From: DASZVN01 sp035547055
GTDB lineage: Bacteria; Pseudomonadota; Alphaproteobacteria; Rhizobiales; Methylopilaceae
Direction of reading: 5' to 3'
Length of the DNA stretch: 31,598 bases
NCBI GenBank assembly: GCA_035547055.1
Contig: DASZVN010000162.1
Coordinates: forward strand, 1 to 31,598
Both the position numbers and the translations under genes were made by a program. This document shows, piece after piece, positions 21,806 through 30,099 of the stretch. A model generated the notes under the pieces. That model saw only the letters and a list, made by a program, of their open reading frames with translations, ran no database searches and was not told the origin of the DNA. Position 1 is the first letter of the stretch; the number at the start of each line of letters is the position of its first letter.

Positions 21806-23356
21806 ATGCCCGCTCATGTCGGCCACCCCCATCGCTGGCGCATCCTCGCCGTGCTCGTCCTCGGCCTCCTCATCATCGTGATGGACACGACGATCCTGAA
21901 CGTCACGCTGAAGACGCTGGCCGATCCCGAGGTCGGGCTCGGCGCCTCCCAGGCCGAGCTGGAATGGATGGTCAATTCCTACACGCTCGTCTTCGGCAGC
22001 CTGCTGTTCACCTGGGGCGTGGTCGCCGACCGCTGGGGCCGCCGCCGGTCGCTGCTGGTCGGGCTTGCCCTCTTCGCCGTCTCCTCGCTCGGCGCGGCGC
22101 TGTCGACGACTCCCCTCATGCTGATCGCCGCCCGCGCCATCATGGGCATCGGCGGGGCCGCGCTGATCCCCGCGACGCTGGCGACGCTGTCCGAGGTGTT
22201 CGACGACCGCGAGCGGCCGAAGGCGTTCGGCCTCTGGGCCGCCTCGGTCGGCATGGCGCTGGCGCTCGGCCCGGTGCTCGGCGGCTTCCTGCTCGATCAT
22301 TTCGCCTGGGGTTCGGTGTTCCTGATCAACGTGCCGATCGCGGTGGTGGCGATCGCCGCCATCCGCCTCGTCGTGCCCGAGACGCGCGACCCCAACCCCG
22401 GCAGCTTCGACCCGCTGGGCGTGCTGCTGTCGATCGTCGGCTTCACGCTGATGGTCTACGGCATCATCACCGGCGGCGACGACGGCTTCGGGGCGCCCCT
22501 CGCCTACGGGCCGATCCTCGGCGGCCTCGCGGTGCTCGCGATCCTCGGCCTGGTCGAGCGGCGGAGCCGCAACCCGGCGCTCGACGTCGAGCTGTTCCGC
22601 GATGCCCGGTTCTCGGCCGCGGTCGGCGCCATCACCCTGGCGTTCTTCGCCCTGATGGGCATGTCGTTCTCGCTCAGCTTCTATATGCAGAGCGTGCTCG
22701 ACATGAGCCCGTTCGCGACCGGCCTGACCTTCGTGCCGCTGGCGCTGGTGCAGATCGTCGCCGCGCCGGCCTCGCCGCGGCTCGCCCAGCGCTACGGCGC
22801 CAAGATCGTGGCCGCAGTGGCCCTCGGGCTGATCGCGCTTGCGCTCGCCGGCCTGTCGCAGCTCGCGACCGACACGCCGCTCCGCTACGTCATCCTCGAC
22901 ACCATGGTGCTCGGCACCGGCATGGGCCTGTTGATGCCGGCGATGACCACCTCGGTGATGACCGCCGTGCCGCGCGACAAGGCCGGCGCCGGCAGCGCCG
23001 TGTCGCAGACGCTGCGCCAGATCGGCGGCGCCTTCGGCGTCGCGATCATCGGCTCGGTGCTTTCGGCGAGCTACCGCGCCCAGATCGGCCCGACCATCGA
23101 CCAGATCCCGGGGCTAACCGGCCAGCAGCGCGGCCTCGTCAGCGGCTCGATCGAGGCGACCCTCGGCTTCGTCGACAAGGTGTCGCCGATGTTCCCGCAG
23201 GCCAAGGCGCTGATCCGCCCGGCGCAGGAGGCCTATGTCCACGCCGCCGCGGTGGCCAACATCGTCTCGGTGGCGGTCATCCTGCTGGCGCTCGGGGTGG
23301 TGCTGCTGTGGCTGCCCGGCCGCGCGATCCGCGCCGAGATGAAGCCGGCCGAATGA
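21806..23356 (+). CDS. MFS multidrug exporter, DHA2 (EmrB/QacA-like, 14-TM) family
   Basis: 516-aa inner-membrane proton-driven exporter. It begins with a first transmembrane helix containing VMDTTILNVTL (the DHA2 motif D1), has motif A GVVADRWGRRRSLLVG in loop 2-3 and motif C GMALALGPVLGGFLLD in helix 5, and shows about 14 hydrophobic segments, ending near WLPGRAIRAEMKPAE. ATG 21806 has AGGAAA upstream. The open frame continues far upstream but without hydrophobic or family-like sequence. It overlaps the TetR gene by 4 nt (ATGA), so expression is coupled. The substrate is probably a toxic organic compound but cannot be deduced. Confidence 0.94.
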   Translation: MPAHVGHPHRWRILAVLVLGLLIIVMDTTILNVTLKTLADPEVGLGASQAELEWMVNSYTLVFGSLLFTWGVVADRWGRRRSLLVGLALFAVSSLGAALSTTPLMLIAARAIMGIGGAALIPATLATLSEVFDDRERPKAFGLWAASVGMALALGPVLGGFLLDHFAWGSVFLINVPIAVVAIAAIRLVVPETRDPNPGSFDPLGVLLSIVGFTLMVYGIITGGDDGFGAPLAYGPILGGLAVLAILGLVERRSRNPALDVELFRDARFSAAVGAITLAFFALMGMSFSLSFYMQSVLDMSPFATGLTFVPLALVQIVAAPASPRLAQRYGAKIVAAVALGLIALALAGLSQLATDTPLRYVILDTMVLGTGMGLLMPAMTTSVMTAVPRDKAGAGSAVSQTLRQIGGAFGVAIIGSVLSASYRAQIGPTIDQIPGLTGQQRGLVSGSIEATLGFVDKVSPMFPQAKALIRPAQEAYVHAAAVANIVSVAVILLALGVVLLWLPGRAIRAEMKPAE

Positions 23357-23976
23357 GCACGGCGGAGCTCCCGGCCCCGGCGCGCGGCCGCCCACGCTCG
23401 GCCGCGGCCGACCGCGCGATCATGGACGCGGTGCTCGACCTCGTCGCCGAAGGCCACAGCATCGCCAGCCTCTCGATCGAGGCGATCGCGAAGCGCGCCG
23501 GCGTCGGCAAGGCGACGATCTACCGCCGCTGGAGCAATCTCGACGCGCTGCTGATCGACGCGTTCGCAGCCGACCACGCGATCCCCGACTCGATCCCGAT
23601 GGGCTCGATCCGGGAAAGCCTGATCGCCGTGCTGGAGATCGTCGCGGGCTATGGCCGCCGCACCGCCGGCCAGGTGTTCGCGGCGCTGCAGGCCGACGCC
23701 AGCCGCAATCCCGGCTTCCGCGACCGCTATTTCGCCCAGGTGATCGAGCCCCGGCGCGTCCTCCTGCGCCAGCTTCTGCGCTGGGGCATCGAGCGCGGCG
23801 AGCTCCGCCCCGACATCGACCTGGAGGCGGTGCGCGAGGTCCTGATCGGGCCGATGCTGCTCCACGTCAAGCACGGCCCCTTCGCCGACCCGCTCGATGC
23901 CGACCTGCCGCGCCGCATCGTCGATACCGTGCTGCGCGGCATCGGCACGGCCAAGGCTTTGGACCCCGGGCAATGA
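23353..23976 (+). CDS. TetR family transcriptional repressor
   Basis: 207 aa. The N-terminal HTH (SIASLSIEAIAKRAGVGKATIYRRWSNLDALLIDAF, about residues 36-70) is typical of TetR. The C-terminal ligand domain is helical (residues 85-195) and shows the RELRPDIDLEAVREVLIGPMLLH-like helix of the TetR_C_11 type. Its start overlaps the exporter stop as ATGA, so it is the second gene of a self-regulated exporter operon. It probably binds the GATACGGCACCGTATC palindrome and is released by an exported compound; both points are inference. Confidence 0.93.
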   Translation: MSTAELPAPARGRPRSAAADRAIMDAVLDLVAEGHSIASLSIEAIAKRAGVGKATIYRRWSNLDALLIDAFAADHAIPDSIPMGSIRESLIAVLEIVAGYGRRTAGQVFAALQADASRNPGFRDRYFAQVIEPRRVLLRQLLRWGIERGELRPDIDLEAVREVLIGPMLLHVKHGPFADPLDADLPRRIVDTVLRGIGTAKALDPGQ

Positions 23977-23985
23977 GCCCAACTC

Positions 23986-24014
23986 TTGCACCGCAGCGTC
24001 CGCCGGGCTATCTC
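23986..24014 (+). promoter_or_regulatory. Candidate promoter of rpoZ
   Basis: TTGCAC (23986-23991) and TATCTC (24009-24014) are separated by 17 nt and lie 41 nt before the rpoZ start, in the 79-nt gap after tetR. The -35 box is good and the -10 box is weak. Confidence 0.35.
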
Positions 24015-24055
24015 GGCCCCAAGCTTCCGTCATATTTGCAGGAAAGAGGCCGCCC

Positions 24056-24430
24056 ATGGCGCGCGTCACCGTCGAAGACTGCATCGACAAGGTCGAAAAT
24101 CGCTTCAAGCTGGTTCTCCTCGCCGGCCACCGCGCCCGGCTGATCTCGGGCGGCGCCCCGCTCACCGTCGATCGCGACAACGACAAGAACCCGGTGGTGG
24201 CGCTGCGCGAGATCGCCGACCGCGCGATCGCCCCGGAGGATCTCGAGGAAGACCTGATTCATTCCTTGCAGAAGTTCGTCGAAGTCGATGAGCCGGAACC
24301 GGAACCTGTCCCGATGATCGGCACCGGCGACGACAACGACATCGCCTTCGACCGCATGAGCGAGGAAGATCTGCTGCGCGGGTTGGAGGGGCTGCAGCCA
24401 CCCGCGGAAACGCCCGAAGACGAGGAGTGA
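24056..24430 (+). CDS. rpoZ: DNA-directed RNA polymerase omega subunit
   Basis: 124-aa omega subunit that helps assemble RNA polymerase and, with beta', forms a ppGpp-binding site in proteobacteria. The diagnostic N-terminus MARVTVEDCIDKVENRFKLVLLAGHRARLISGG, the KNPVVALREIADRAI block and an acidic C-terminal tail (about 45 residues, rich in Glu and Pro) are all present. The long acidic tail is usual in alphaproteobacteria. The ribosome binding site is AGGAAAGAGG. It is followed by the ppGpp synthetase gene, a functional pairing conserved widely in proteobacteria. Confidence 0.96.
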   Translation: MARVTVEDCIDKVENRFKLVLLAGHRARLISGGAPLTVDRDNDKNPVVALREIADRAIAPEDLEEDLIHSLQKFVEVDEPEPEPVPMIGTGDDNDIAFDRMSEEDLLRGLEGLQPPAETPEDEE

Positions 24431-24528
24431 GCGCCGCCTCCCGCCGGCGCTGGCGCGGCTTCGGCGGCGCCACCATCTCTGCCCCAGGCCGTCCGGGCCG
24501 GACGCGCCGGGCGGGCTGATGCGCGGCA

Positions 24529-26721
24529 ATGATCCGACAATACGAGCTGGTCGAGCGGGTCAAGGCGTATAATCCGGGCGCCGACGAGGCCCTGCTCAAC
24601 CGGGCCTATGTCTATGCGATGCAGGCCCACGGGTCGCAGACGCGGGCCTCCGGCGATCCCTATTTCTCCCACCCGCTCGAAGTCGCCGCGATCCTCGCCG
24701 AGTTCCACCTCGACGACGCCACCATCGTTGCGGCGCTCCTCCACGACACCATCGAGGACACCTCGACCACCCGGGCGGAGATCGACGAGCTGTTCGGTCC
24801 GAGCATCGGCCGCCTCGTCGAGGGCCTGACCAAGCTTCGCCGCATCGACCTCGTCTCCAAGCAGGCCGCCCAGGCCGAAAACCTGCGCAAGCTCCTCCTC
24901 GCCATCGCGGAGGACGTGCGGGTGCTGCTGGTCAAGCTCGCCGACCGGCTCCACAACATGCGCACGCTGCAATTCGTGCCAGAGGAGAAGCGCAATCGCG
25001 TCGCCGAGGAGACGCTCGACATCTACGCCCCGCTCGCCGGCCGCATGGGCATGCAGGAGATGCGCGAGGAGCTGGAGGAGCTTTCCTTCCGCCAGCTCTT
25101 CCCCGAGGCCCACGCCACCATCACGCAGCGGCTGGAGGCGCTGAAGGCCCGCTCGGTCGGGCTGATCGAGGAGATCGAGAAGGCGCTCAGGGAGAAGCTC
25201 GCCGAGAACGGCCTCGAATGCGAGATCCACAGCCGCCAGAAGCGGGCCTATTCGATCTGGCGCAAGATGGACCGCAAGGCGATCGCCTTCGAGCAGCTCT
25301 CCGACGTGATCGGCTTCCGCGTGATCGCGCCGAGCGTCGCCGGCTGCTATCGCGCGCTCGGGGTGGTCCACACCTCGTGGCCGGTCGTGCCGCTGCGCTT
25401 CAAGGACTACATCTCGACGCCGAAGCAGAACGACTACCGCTCGCTCCACACCACCGTGGTCGGGCCCGGCCACCAGCGCGTCGAGCTGCAGATCCGCACC
25501 GACGAGATGGACCGCGTCGCCGAGTACGGCATCGCCGCCCACGCGCTCTACAAGGACGAGGTCGGCGGCGACCGCGAGCGCATCGCCGACGACAGCCGCG
25601 CCTACGAATGGCTGCGCCGCACCGTGGCCCTCCTCGCCGAAGGCGACAGCCCCGAGGAGTTCCTCGAGCACACCAAGCTCGAGCTGTTCCAGGACCAGGT
25701 GTTCTGCTTCACCCCCAAGGGCCGGCTGATCGCCCTGCCCCGCGGCGCCACCGCGATCGACTTCGCCTATGCCGTCCACACCGACGTCGGCAACACCTGC
25801 GTCGGCTGCAAGATCAACGGCCGCATCGCCCCCCTGGTGTCGGAGCTGACCAACGGCGACGAGGTCGAGATCGTCCGCGCCGAGGGCCAGCGGCCGCCGG
25901 CGGCGTGGGAGGCGCTGGTCACGACCGGCAAGGCCCGCGCCGCGATCCGCCGCGCCACCCGCGCCGCGGTACGCGAGCAATATGCCGATTTCGGCCGCCG
26001 CATCGTCGTCCGCGCGTTCGAGCGGGCCGGCCTGACCTTCGCCGAGGACGAGCTGAAGGAGGCGCTGCCCCGTCTCGCGCGCAATTCGGTCGAGGACGTG
26101 CTGGCCGCGGTCGGCCGCGGCGAAATGCCGTCGGTCAACGTGCTCCGCGCCGTCCATCCCGAGCGGGACCCGAGCGAGCTCGACGGCGCCCGCCGCCGCC
26201 GCCGTGGCCCCGCCCGCTGGCTGCCAGGCGGGATCCGGGTCGGCAGCAAGTCCGACGGCATGGTCGCGAATTCCCTGCCGATCCGCGGGCTCAAGCGCGA
26301 CGTCTCGGTCCGCTTCGCGCCGAACGGCGGCGCCCTGCCGGGCGACCGCATCGTCGGCATCCTCACCCCGGGGGAAGGCGTGACGATCTACCCGATCCAG
26401 TCGCCGGCCCTGAAGGAGTTCGAGACCACGCCCGAGCGCTGGCTCGACGTGCAGTGGGACGCCGAGCGCGCCGCCGAAGACCGCTTCCCCTGCCGCCTCG
26501 AGGTGACCTCGCTGAACGAGCCCGGGACGCTCGCCGGCATCGCCAAGACCATCGCCGAGGAGGACGGCAATATCGAGAACCTGGTGATGGCCGCGCGTTC
26601 GCCCGATTTCCACGAGATGATCGTGGACTTGACGGTGCACGATCTGAAACACTTGACGGCGATCATCCGCGGGCTGAAACGGCTGCGTTCGGTAAGCTCG
26701 GTCGCGCGGGTCAACGGATAA
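24529..26721 (+). CDS. spoT: Bifunctional (p)ppGpp synthetase/hydrolase (Rsh/SpoT)
   Basis: 730-aa enzyme that makes and degrades the stringent-response alarmone. The HD hydrolase domain (about 25-190) is intact: H49, H72, D73 in HDTIEDT. The synthetase domain contains RQKRAYSIWRKM, RFKDYISTPKQNDYRSLHTTVVGPGHQRVELQIRT; the RFKD matches the RXKD motif known from bifunctional enzymes, not the EXDD of RelA. A TGS domain (DQVFCFTPKGRLIALPRGATAIDFAY, about 385-450), a helical region and a C-terminal ACT domain (PCRLEVTSLNEPGTLAGIAKTI, about 660-730) follow. This is the standard single Rsh of alphaproteobacteria. It is 98 nt after rpoZ. GCGGGCTGATGCGCGGCA before the ATG gives only a weak ribosome binding site. 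Confidence 0.96.
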   Translation: MIRQYELVERVKAYNPGADEALLNRAYVYAMQAHGSQTRASGDPYFSHPLEVAAILAEFHLDDATIVAALLHDTIEDTSTTRAEIDELFGPSIGRLVEGLTKLRRIDLVSKQAAQAENLRKLLLAIAEDVRVLLVKLADRLHNMRTLQFVPEEKRNRVAEETLDIYAPLAGRMGMQEMREELEELSFRQLFPEAHATITQRLEALKARSVGLIEEIEKALREKLAENGLECEIHSRQKRAYSIWRKMDRKAIAFEQLSDVIGFRVIAPSVAGCYRALGVVHTSWPVVPLRFKDYISTPKQNDYRSLHTTVVGPGHQRVELQIRTDEMDRVAEYGIAAHALYKDEVGGDRERIADDSRAYEWLRRTVALLAEGDSPEEFLEHTKLELFQDQVFCFTPKGRLIALPRGATAIDFAYAVHTDVGNTCVGCKINGRIAPLVSELTNGDEVEIVRAEGQRPPAAWEALVTTGKARAAIRRATRAAVREQYADFGRRIVVRAFERAGLTFAEDELKEALPRLARNSVEDVLAAVGRGEMPSVNVLRAVHPERDPSELDGARRRRRGPARWLPGGIRVGSKSDGMVANSLPIRGLKRDVSVRFAPNGGALPGDRIVGILTPGEGVTIYPIQSPALKEFETTPERWLDVQWDAERAAEDRFPCRLEVTSLNEPGTLAGIAKTIAEEDGNIENLVMAARSPDFHEMIVDLTVHDLKHLTAIIRGLKRLRSVSSVARVNG

Positions 26722-26736
26722 GACGACGGGAGCGTC

Positions 26737-26817
26737 ATGACAGACAGGGCGGAATGCACTTTCCGCGTCGACGGCTCGCAGCCGTCGACGGCGCGGGCGT
26801 TCCGCGCCCTCGCCTGA
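26737..26817 (+). CDS. Candidate 26-aa small ORF between spoT and the DUF2062 gene
   Basis: ATG 26737, with GGGAG 4 nt upstream, opens a frame of 26 codons (MTDRAECTFRVDG...FRALA) ending at TGA 26815-26817, 22 nt before the DUF2062 start, which itself has no clear ribosome binding site. Two GC hairpins (26766-26790 and 26790-26808) lie inside it. It could be a leader peptide or a chance frame; I do not recognise it. Confidence 0.25.
   Translation: MTDRAECTFRVDGSQPSTARAFRALA
26766..26808 (+). terminator. Two tandem hairpins in the spoT-DUF2062 gap
   Basis: CGTCGACGGCT (26766-26776) pairs perfectly with AGCCGTCGACG (26780-26790) around a 3-nt loop. It is followed directly by GGCGCGG/CCGCGCC (26790-26796/26802-26808, 5-nt loop). 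No T-run follows. It may attenuate transcription out of spoT or protect the 3' end; the downstream genes are on the same strand. Confidence 0.4.
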
Positions 26818-26839
26818 TCGCTGGACGCCTGCCCTCGCC

Positions 26840-27394
26840 ATGCTGTTCCGCCGCCGCACGCCGCTCACCCAGTCCGAGCGCCTGCGCGCGATGGTATGGC
26901 CGCGGACGGGGTTTCGCCGGGCCATCCTCTACCGCGCCAAGCGCCTCGCCCGCGTCGCCGCCTCGCCGCACGCGGTCGCGGCCGGCGCCGCGGCCGGCGC
27001 GTTCGCGGCGTTCAGCCCGTTCTTCGGCTTCCACTACATCATCGCCGCGACGCTCGCCTTCGTCAGCCGCGGCAGCATCATCGCGTCGGCGATCCTGACC
27101 ACCGCGGCGAACCCGCTGACCCTGCCGCTGTTCTGGACGCTGTCGTTCTGGGTCGGGCACCTCCTCCTCGGCGGCTCGGAGAAATTCGACGCGGCGAAGC
27201 TGCTGTCGGAGCATTCGACCAAGGCGCTGATGGCGGTGTTCAAGCCGCTGGTGTTCGGCAGCGTCATCGTCGGAGCGGTCGTCGCGATCGTGGTCTATTT
27301 CCTGGTCCGGCGCGGCGTCGTCGCCTACCGCACCCGCCGCCGCCACCGCCTCGCCAAGCGCCGGATGGCGCTGATGCAGGGTGTCACGCCATGA
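26840..27394 (+). CDS. DUF2062 membrane protein
   Basis: 184 aa with the DUF2062 signature: a basic N-terminal helix (WPRTGFRRAILYRAKRLARVAASPHAVAAGAAAGAFAAFSPFFGFHYIIAATLAF), the NPLTLPLFWTLSFWVGHLLLGG motif, and a final transmembrane segment at about 135-157. Three to four membrane segments are visible, with a very basic C-terminus facing the cytoplasm. Function is unknown; it is conserved in proteobacteria. It lies between spoT and pdxJ and overlaps pdxJ by 4 nt (ATGA), implying co-translation. The ribosome binding site is poor. Confidence 0.88.
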   Translation: MLFRRRTPLTQSERLRAMVWPRTGFRRAILYRAKRLARVAASPHAVAAGAAAGAFAAFSPFFGFHYIIAATLAFVSRGSIIASAILTTAANPLTLPLFWTLSFWVGHLLLGGSEKFDAAKLLSEHSTKALMAVFKPLVFGSVIVGAVVAIVVYFLVRRGVVAYRTRRRHRLAKRRMALMQGVTP

Positions 27395-28152
27395 GCCCGC
27401 CGATCCGCCTCGGCATCAACGTCGACCACGTCGCGACCGTGCGGAACGCCCGCGGCGGCGCGCATCCCGACCCGGTCCGCGCCGCGAAGTTGGCGCTCGC
27501 GGCCGGCGCGGACGGCATCACCGCCCATCTCCGCGAGGACCGCCGCCATATCCGCGATCGGGATATCGAGCGGCTCCGGGCCGAGATCGCCGGCCCGCTG
27601 AACTTCGAGATGGCCGCGACGCCCGAGATGATCGAGATCGCGACCCGGCTGAAGCCGCATGCGGCCTGCGTCGTGCCCGAGCGGCGCGAGGAGCGCACCA
27701 CCGAAGGCGGGCTCGACCTCGCCCGCCAGCACCATTGGCTGGAGCCGGCGATCGCCGCGCTCGGCGACGCCGGCATCAGGGTTTCGCTCTTCATCGAGCC
27801 GGAGCCGGACGGTCTTGCGCTGGCAGCGGATCTCGGCGCGCCGGTGGTCGAGCTCCATACCGGCGCGTGGTGCAATGCGGTCGCCGCCGGAGACCACGCC
27901 CGTGCCGAAGCCGAGTTCCGCCGCATCGCCACGGCCGCACGCTTCGGCGCCGGGCGCGGCCTCGAAATCCACGCCGGCCACGGGCTCGACTACGCGACCG
28001 CCGAGGCGATCGCCGCCCTGCCGGAGATCGCCGAGCTGAACATCGGCCATTTCGTCATGGGCGAGGCGCTGTTCGTCGGCCTCGACGCCGCGGTCAGGGC
28101 GATGCGCGCGGCGATGACGTGCGGGCGGCAACGGATCGGGAGCGCGGCCTGA
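27391..28152 (+). CDS. pdxJ: Pyridoxine 5'-phosphate synthase
   Basis: Condenses 1-deoxy-D-xylulose 5-phosphate with 3-amino-2-oxopropyl phosphate to give pyridoxine 5'-phosphate, the last ring-forming step of the DXP-dependent vitamin B6 pathway. The motifs LGINVDHVATVRNARGG, DGITAHLREDRRHI, LNFEMAATPEM, CVVPERREERTTEGGLD and LEIHAGHGLDY are diagnostic. 253 aa is normal. Its ATG overlaps the DUF2062 stop (ATGA) and its TGA touches the acpS GTG, so the three genes are tightly coupled. Confidence 0.97.
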   Translation: MSPPIRLGINVDHVATVRNARGGAHPDPVRAAKLALAAGADGITAHLREDRRHIRDRDIERLRAEIAGPLNFEMAATPEMIEIATRLKPHAACVVPERREERTTEGGLDLARQHHWLEPAIAALGDAGIRVSLFIEPEPDGLALAADLGAPVVELHTGAWCNAVAAGDHARAEAEFRRIATAARFGAGRGLEIHAGHGLDYATAEAIAALPEIAELNIGHFVMGEALFVGLDAAVRAMRAAMTCGRQRIGSAA

Positions 28153-28554
28153 GTGATCATCGGCATTGGCAGCGACCTCGTCGACATCCGCCGCATCGAG
28201 CGCTCGCTGGAGCGCTTCGGCGAGCGCTTCATCGCCCGCGTCTTCACCGATATCGAGCGCAAGAAATCGGACGGCCGTGCCGAGCGCGCCGCTTCCTATG
28301 CCAAGCGCTTCGCCGCCAAGGAGGCGTTCTCCAAGGCGATCGGCACCGGCTTCCGCCGCGGCACCTATCTTCGCGACATCGGCGTGGTGAACCTGCCCGG
28401 CGGCCGCCCCACGATCCAGCCGACAGGAGGGGCGCTGGCGCATCTCCAGCGCCTGCTGCCCGAGGGCTACGAGGCGCGAATCGATATAACCCTCACCGAC
28501 GAGTATCCGCTCGCACAGGCGTTCGTGGTGATTTCCGCGGAGCCGCCGCGATGA
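28153..28554 (+). CDS. acpS: Holo-[acyl-carrier-protein] synthase
   Basis: Transfers 4'-phosphopantetheine from CoA to acyl carrier protein, activating fatty acid synthesis. 133 aa; the Mg/CoA-binding signature GIGSDLVDIRRIE is at residues 4-16 with Asp8, and the FAAKEAFSKAIGTG motif (Glu of AKEA) follows. It starts at GTG 28153 immediately after the pdxJ stop, a start supported by the conserved MIIGIGSD. The cluster order pdxJ-acpS-lepB-rnc-era is typical. Confidence 0.96.
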   Translation: MIIGIGSDLVDIRRIERSLERFGERFIARVFTDIERKKSDGRAERAASYAKRFAAKEAFSKAIGTGFRRGTYLRDIGVVNLPGGRPTIQPTGGALAHLQRLLPEGYEARIDITLTDEYPLAQAFVVISAEPPR

Positions 28555-28636
28555 GGCGACGCAGCACGGCCGCGTTGTGGGCCGGGCCCGGCGGGACTAT
28601 CAGAAGGCCGCCCGCGGCCGGCAAGGCGAGACGCGC

Positions 28637-29392
28637 ATGACCGAGACCACCGAAAAGAAGCAGGCCGAAGGCGGCTTCCTGGAGACGCTGCGCGTCATCG
28701 CCCAGGCCCTGGTCATCGCCGTCATCATCCGCACCTTCCTGTTCCAGCCGTTCAGCATCCCGTCGGGCTCGATGAAGGACACGCTGCTGATCGGCGACTA
28801 CCTGTTCGTCTCGAAATACGCCTACGGCTATAGCCATTTCTCGCTGCCGTTCGCGCCGCCTTTGTTCTCCGGCCGCATCTTCGGCCACGCGCCGCAACGC
28901 GGCGACATCGTCGTCTTCAAGCTGCCGTCGGACGGCAAGACCGACTACATCAAGCGGGTGATCGGGCTGCCCGGCGACCGCATCCAGATGATCGACGACC
29001 GGCTCTACATCAACGGCAAGATCGTGCCGCGAACCCGCGGGCCGGACTTCGTCGAGCGCCAGCCCGACGGCTCGACGCTCCGGGTGCCGCGCTATCGCGA
29101 GACGCTGCCGAACGGCGTCTCCTACGACACGCTCGACCTCACGCCCAACGGCTTCCTCGACAACACGCCGGTCTACGAGGTGCCGCCCGGGCACTATTTC
29201 ATGATGGGCGACAACCGCGACAACTCGACGGACAGCCGCGTGCTCTCGGCGGTGGGCTACGTGCCGTTCGAGAACCTGGTCGGCCGCGCCGAGATCATCT
29301 TCTTCTCGGTCGACGACGGCGTGCCCGCCTGGGCGTTCTGGGACTGGCCGTGGAGCGTACGCTGGCACCGCATCTTCCGCCTGCTGCGATGA
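28637..29392 (+). CDS. lepB: Signal peptidase I
   Basis: Inner-membrane serine protease that removes signal peptides from exported proteins. 251 aa from ATG 28637 (MTETTEKKQAEGG); a single N-terminal transmembrane segment spans about residues 17-36. Nucleophile Ser45 lies in PSGSM (Ser43 probably forms the oxyanion hole), general base Lys106 in DYIKRVIGLPGD, and the box GDNRDNSTDSR is near the C-terminus. The frame opens earlier, at 28577, but that part is Arg-rich. The acpS-lepB gap is 82 nt. It overlaps rnc by 4 nt. Window proteins with signal peptides (esterase, TPR protein and others) are its likely clients. Confidence 0.97.
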   Translation: MTETTEKKQAEGGFLETLRVIAQALVIAVIIRTFLFQPFSIPSGSMKDTLLIGDYLFVSKYAYGYSHFSLPFAPPLFSGRIFGHAPQRGDIVVFKLPSDGKTDYIKRVIGLPGDRIQMIDDRLYINGKIVPRTRGPDFVERQPDGSTLRVPRYRETLPNGVSYDTLDLTPNGFLDNTPVYEVPPGHYFMMGDNRDNSTDSRVLSAVGYVPFENLVGRAEIIFFSVDDGVPAWAFWDWPWSVRWHRIFRLLR

Positions 29393-30099
29393 CCCGACGG
29401 CCTGTCCCGCTCGACGCCCTTCAGGCGCGCATCGGCCATCGTTTCTCCGATCCCGCATTGGCGCTTCGCGCCCTCACCCATCTCAGCGCCCTCGATCCCA
29501 CCGCCGGCCGCGAGGAGAGCTATCAGCGCCTCGAATTCCTGGGCGACCGGGTGCTCGGCCTGGTCGTCGCGGCGATGCTGTTCGAGGCGTTTCCGACCGC
29601 GCACGAGGGCGAGCTGTCGCGCCGCCTGGCCGAGCTGGTGCGCGCCGAAGCTTGCGCCGAGGTCGCCGGCGAGATGGATCTCGGCCCAGCGCTGGTCCTC
29701 GGCTCCGGCGAGGCCCATTCCGGCGGGCGGCGCAAGCGCGCCATCCTGGCCGATGCCTGCGAAGCGCTGATCGGGGCGGTCTTCCTCGACGGCGGGCTCG
29801 CCGCGGCGGACGGGCTGATCCGGCGCTATTGGCAGCCCCGCATGGCGGCGCCGCGGCGGCCGCTGCGTGACGCCAAGACGGCGCTCCAGGAATGGGTGCA
29901 GGGCCGCGGCCTGCCGGCGCCGACCTACCGCCAGACCGGCCGCGCCGGCCCCGACCATCGCCCGCTGTTCCAGGTCTTGGCCGAAGTGCCCGAGATGACG
30001 CCGGCCGAGGGCCAGGGCCGCTCCAAGCGCGAGGCCGAGCAGGCCGCCGCCGCCGCATTCCTCGCCCGCGAAGGCGTGTGGACGGAGCAGGCGGAATGA
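29389..30099 (+). CDS. rnc: Ribonuclease III
   Basis: Double-strand-specific endoribonuclease for rRNA processing and mRNA decay. The 236-aa protein has the signature SYQRLEFLGDRVLGL (about residues 44-58, with Glu49 and Asp53) and the LADACEALIGAVFLDGG motif with the second metal-binding Asp and Glu. The C-terminal dsRNA-binding domain (residues about 160-230) includes TALQEWVQGRGLPAPTYR and GRSKREAEQAAAAAFL. Gln46 stands where E. coli has Glu38, a variation I recall from other alphaproteobacteria. ATG 29389 overlaps the lepB stop, and its own stop overlaps era (both ATGA). Confidence 0.97.
   Translation: MTRRPVPLDALQARIGHRFSDPALALRALTHLSALDPTAGREESYQRLEFLGDRVLGLVVAAMLFEAFPTAHEGELSRRLAELVRAEACAEVAGEMDLGPALVLGSGEAHSGGRRKRAILADACEALIGAVFLDGGLAAADGLIRRYWQPRMAAPRRPLRDAKTALQEWVQGRGLPAPTYRQTGRAGPDHRPLFQVLAEVPEMTPAEGQGRSKREAEQAAAAAFLAREGVWTEQAE

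Noticed and set aside
21964..23976. 670-codon frame joining the exporter region to the TetR sequence
   Set aside because: Only the part from 23353 is real (TetR); the upstream part is an out-of-phase reading of the exporter.
24259..26925. Long minus-strand open frame (888 codons) opposite spoT
   Set aside because: It is antisense to an unmistakable Rsh enzyme, its translation is compositionally odd (Asp, Arg, Val, Gly) and has no family motif; such frames arise from third-position GC bias.
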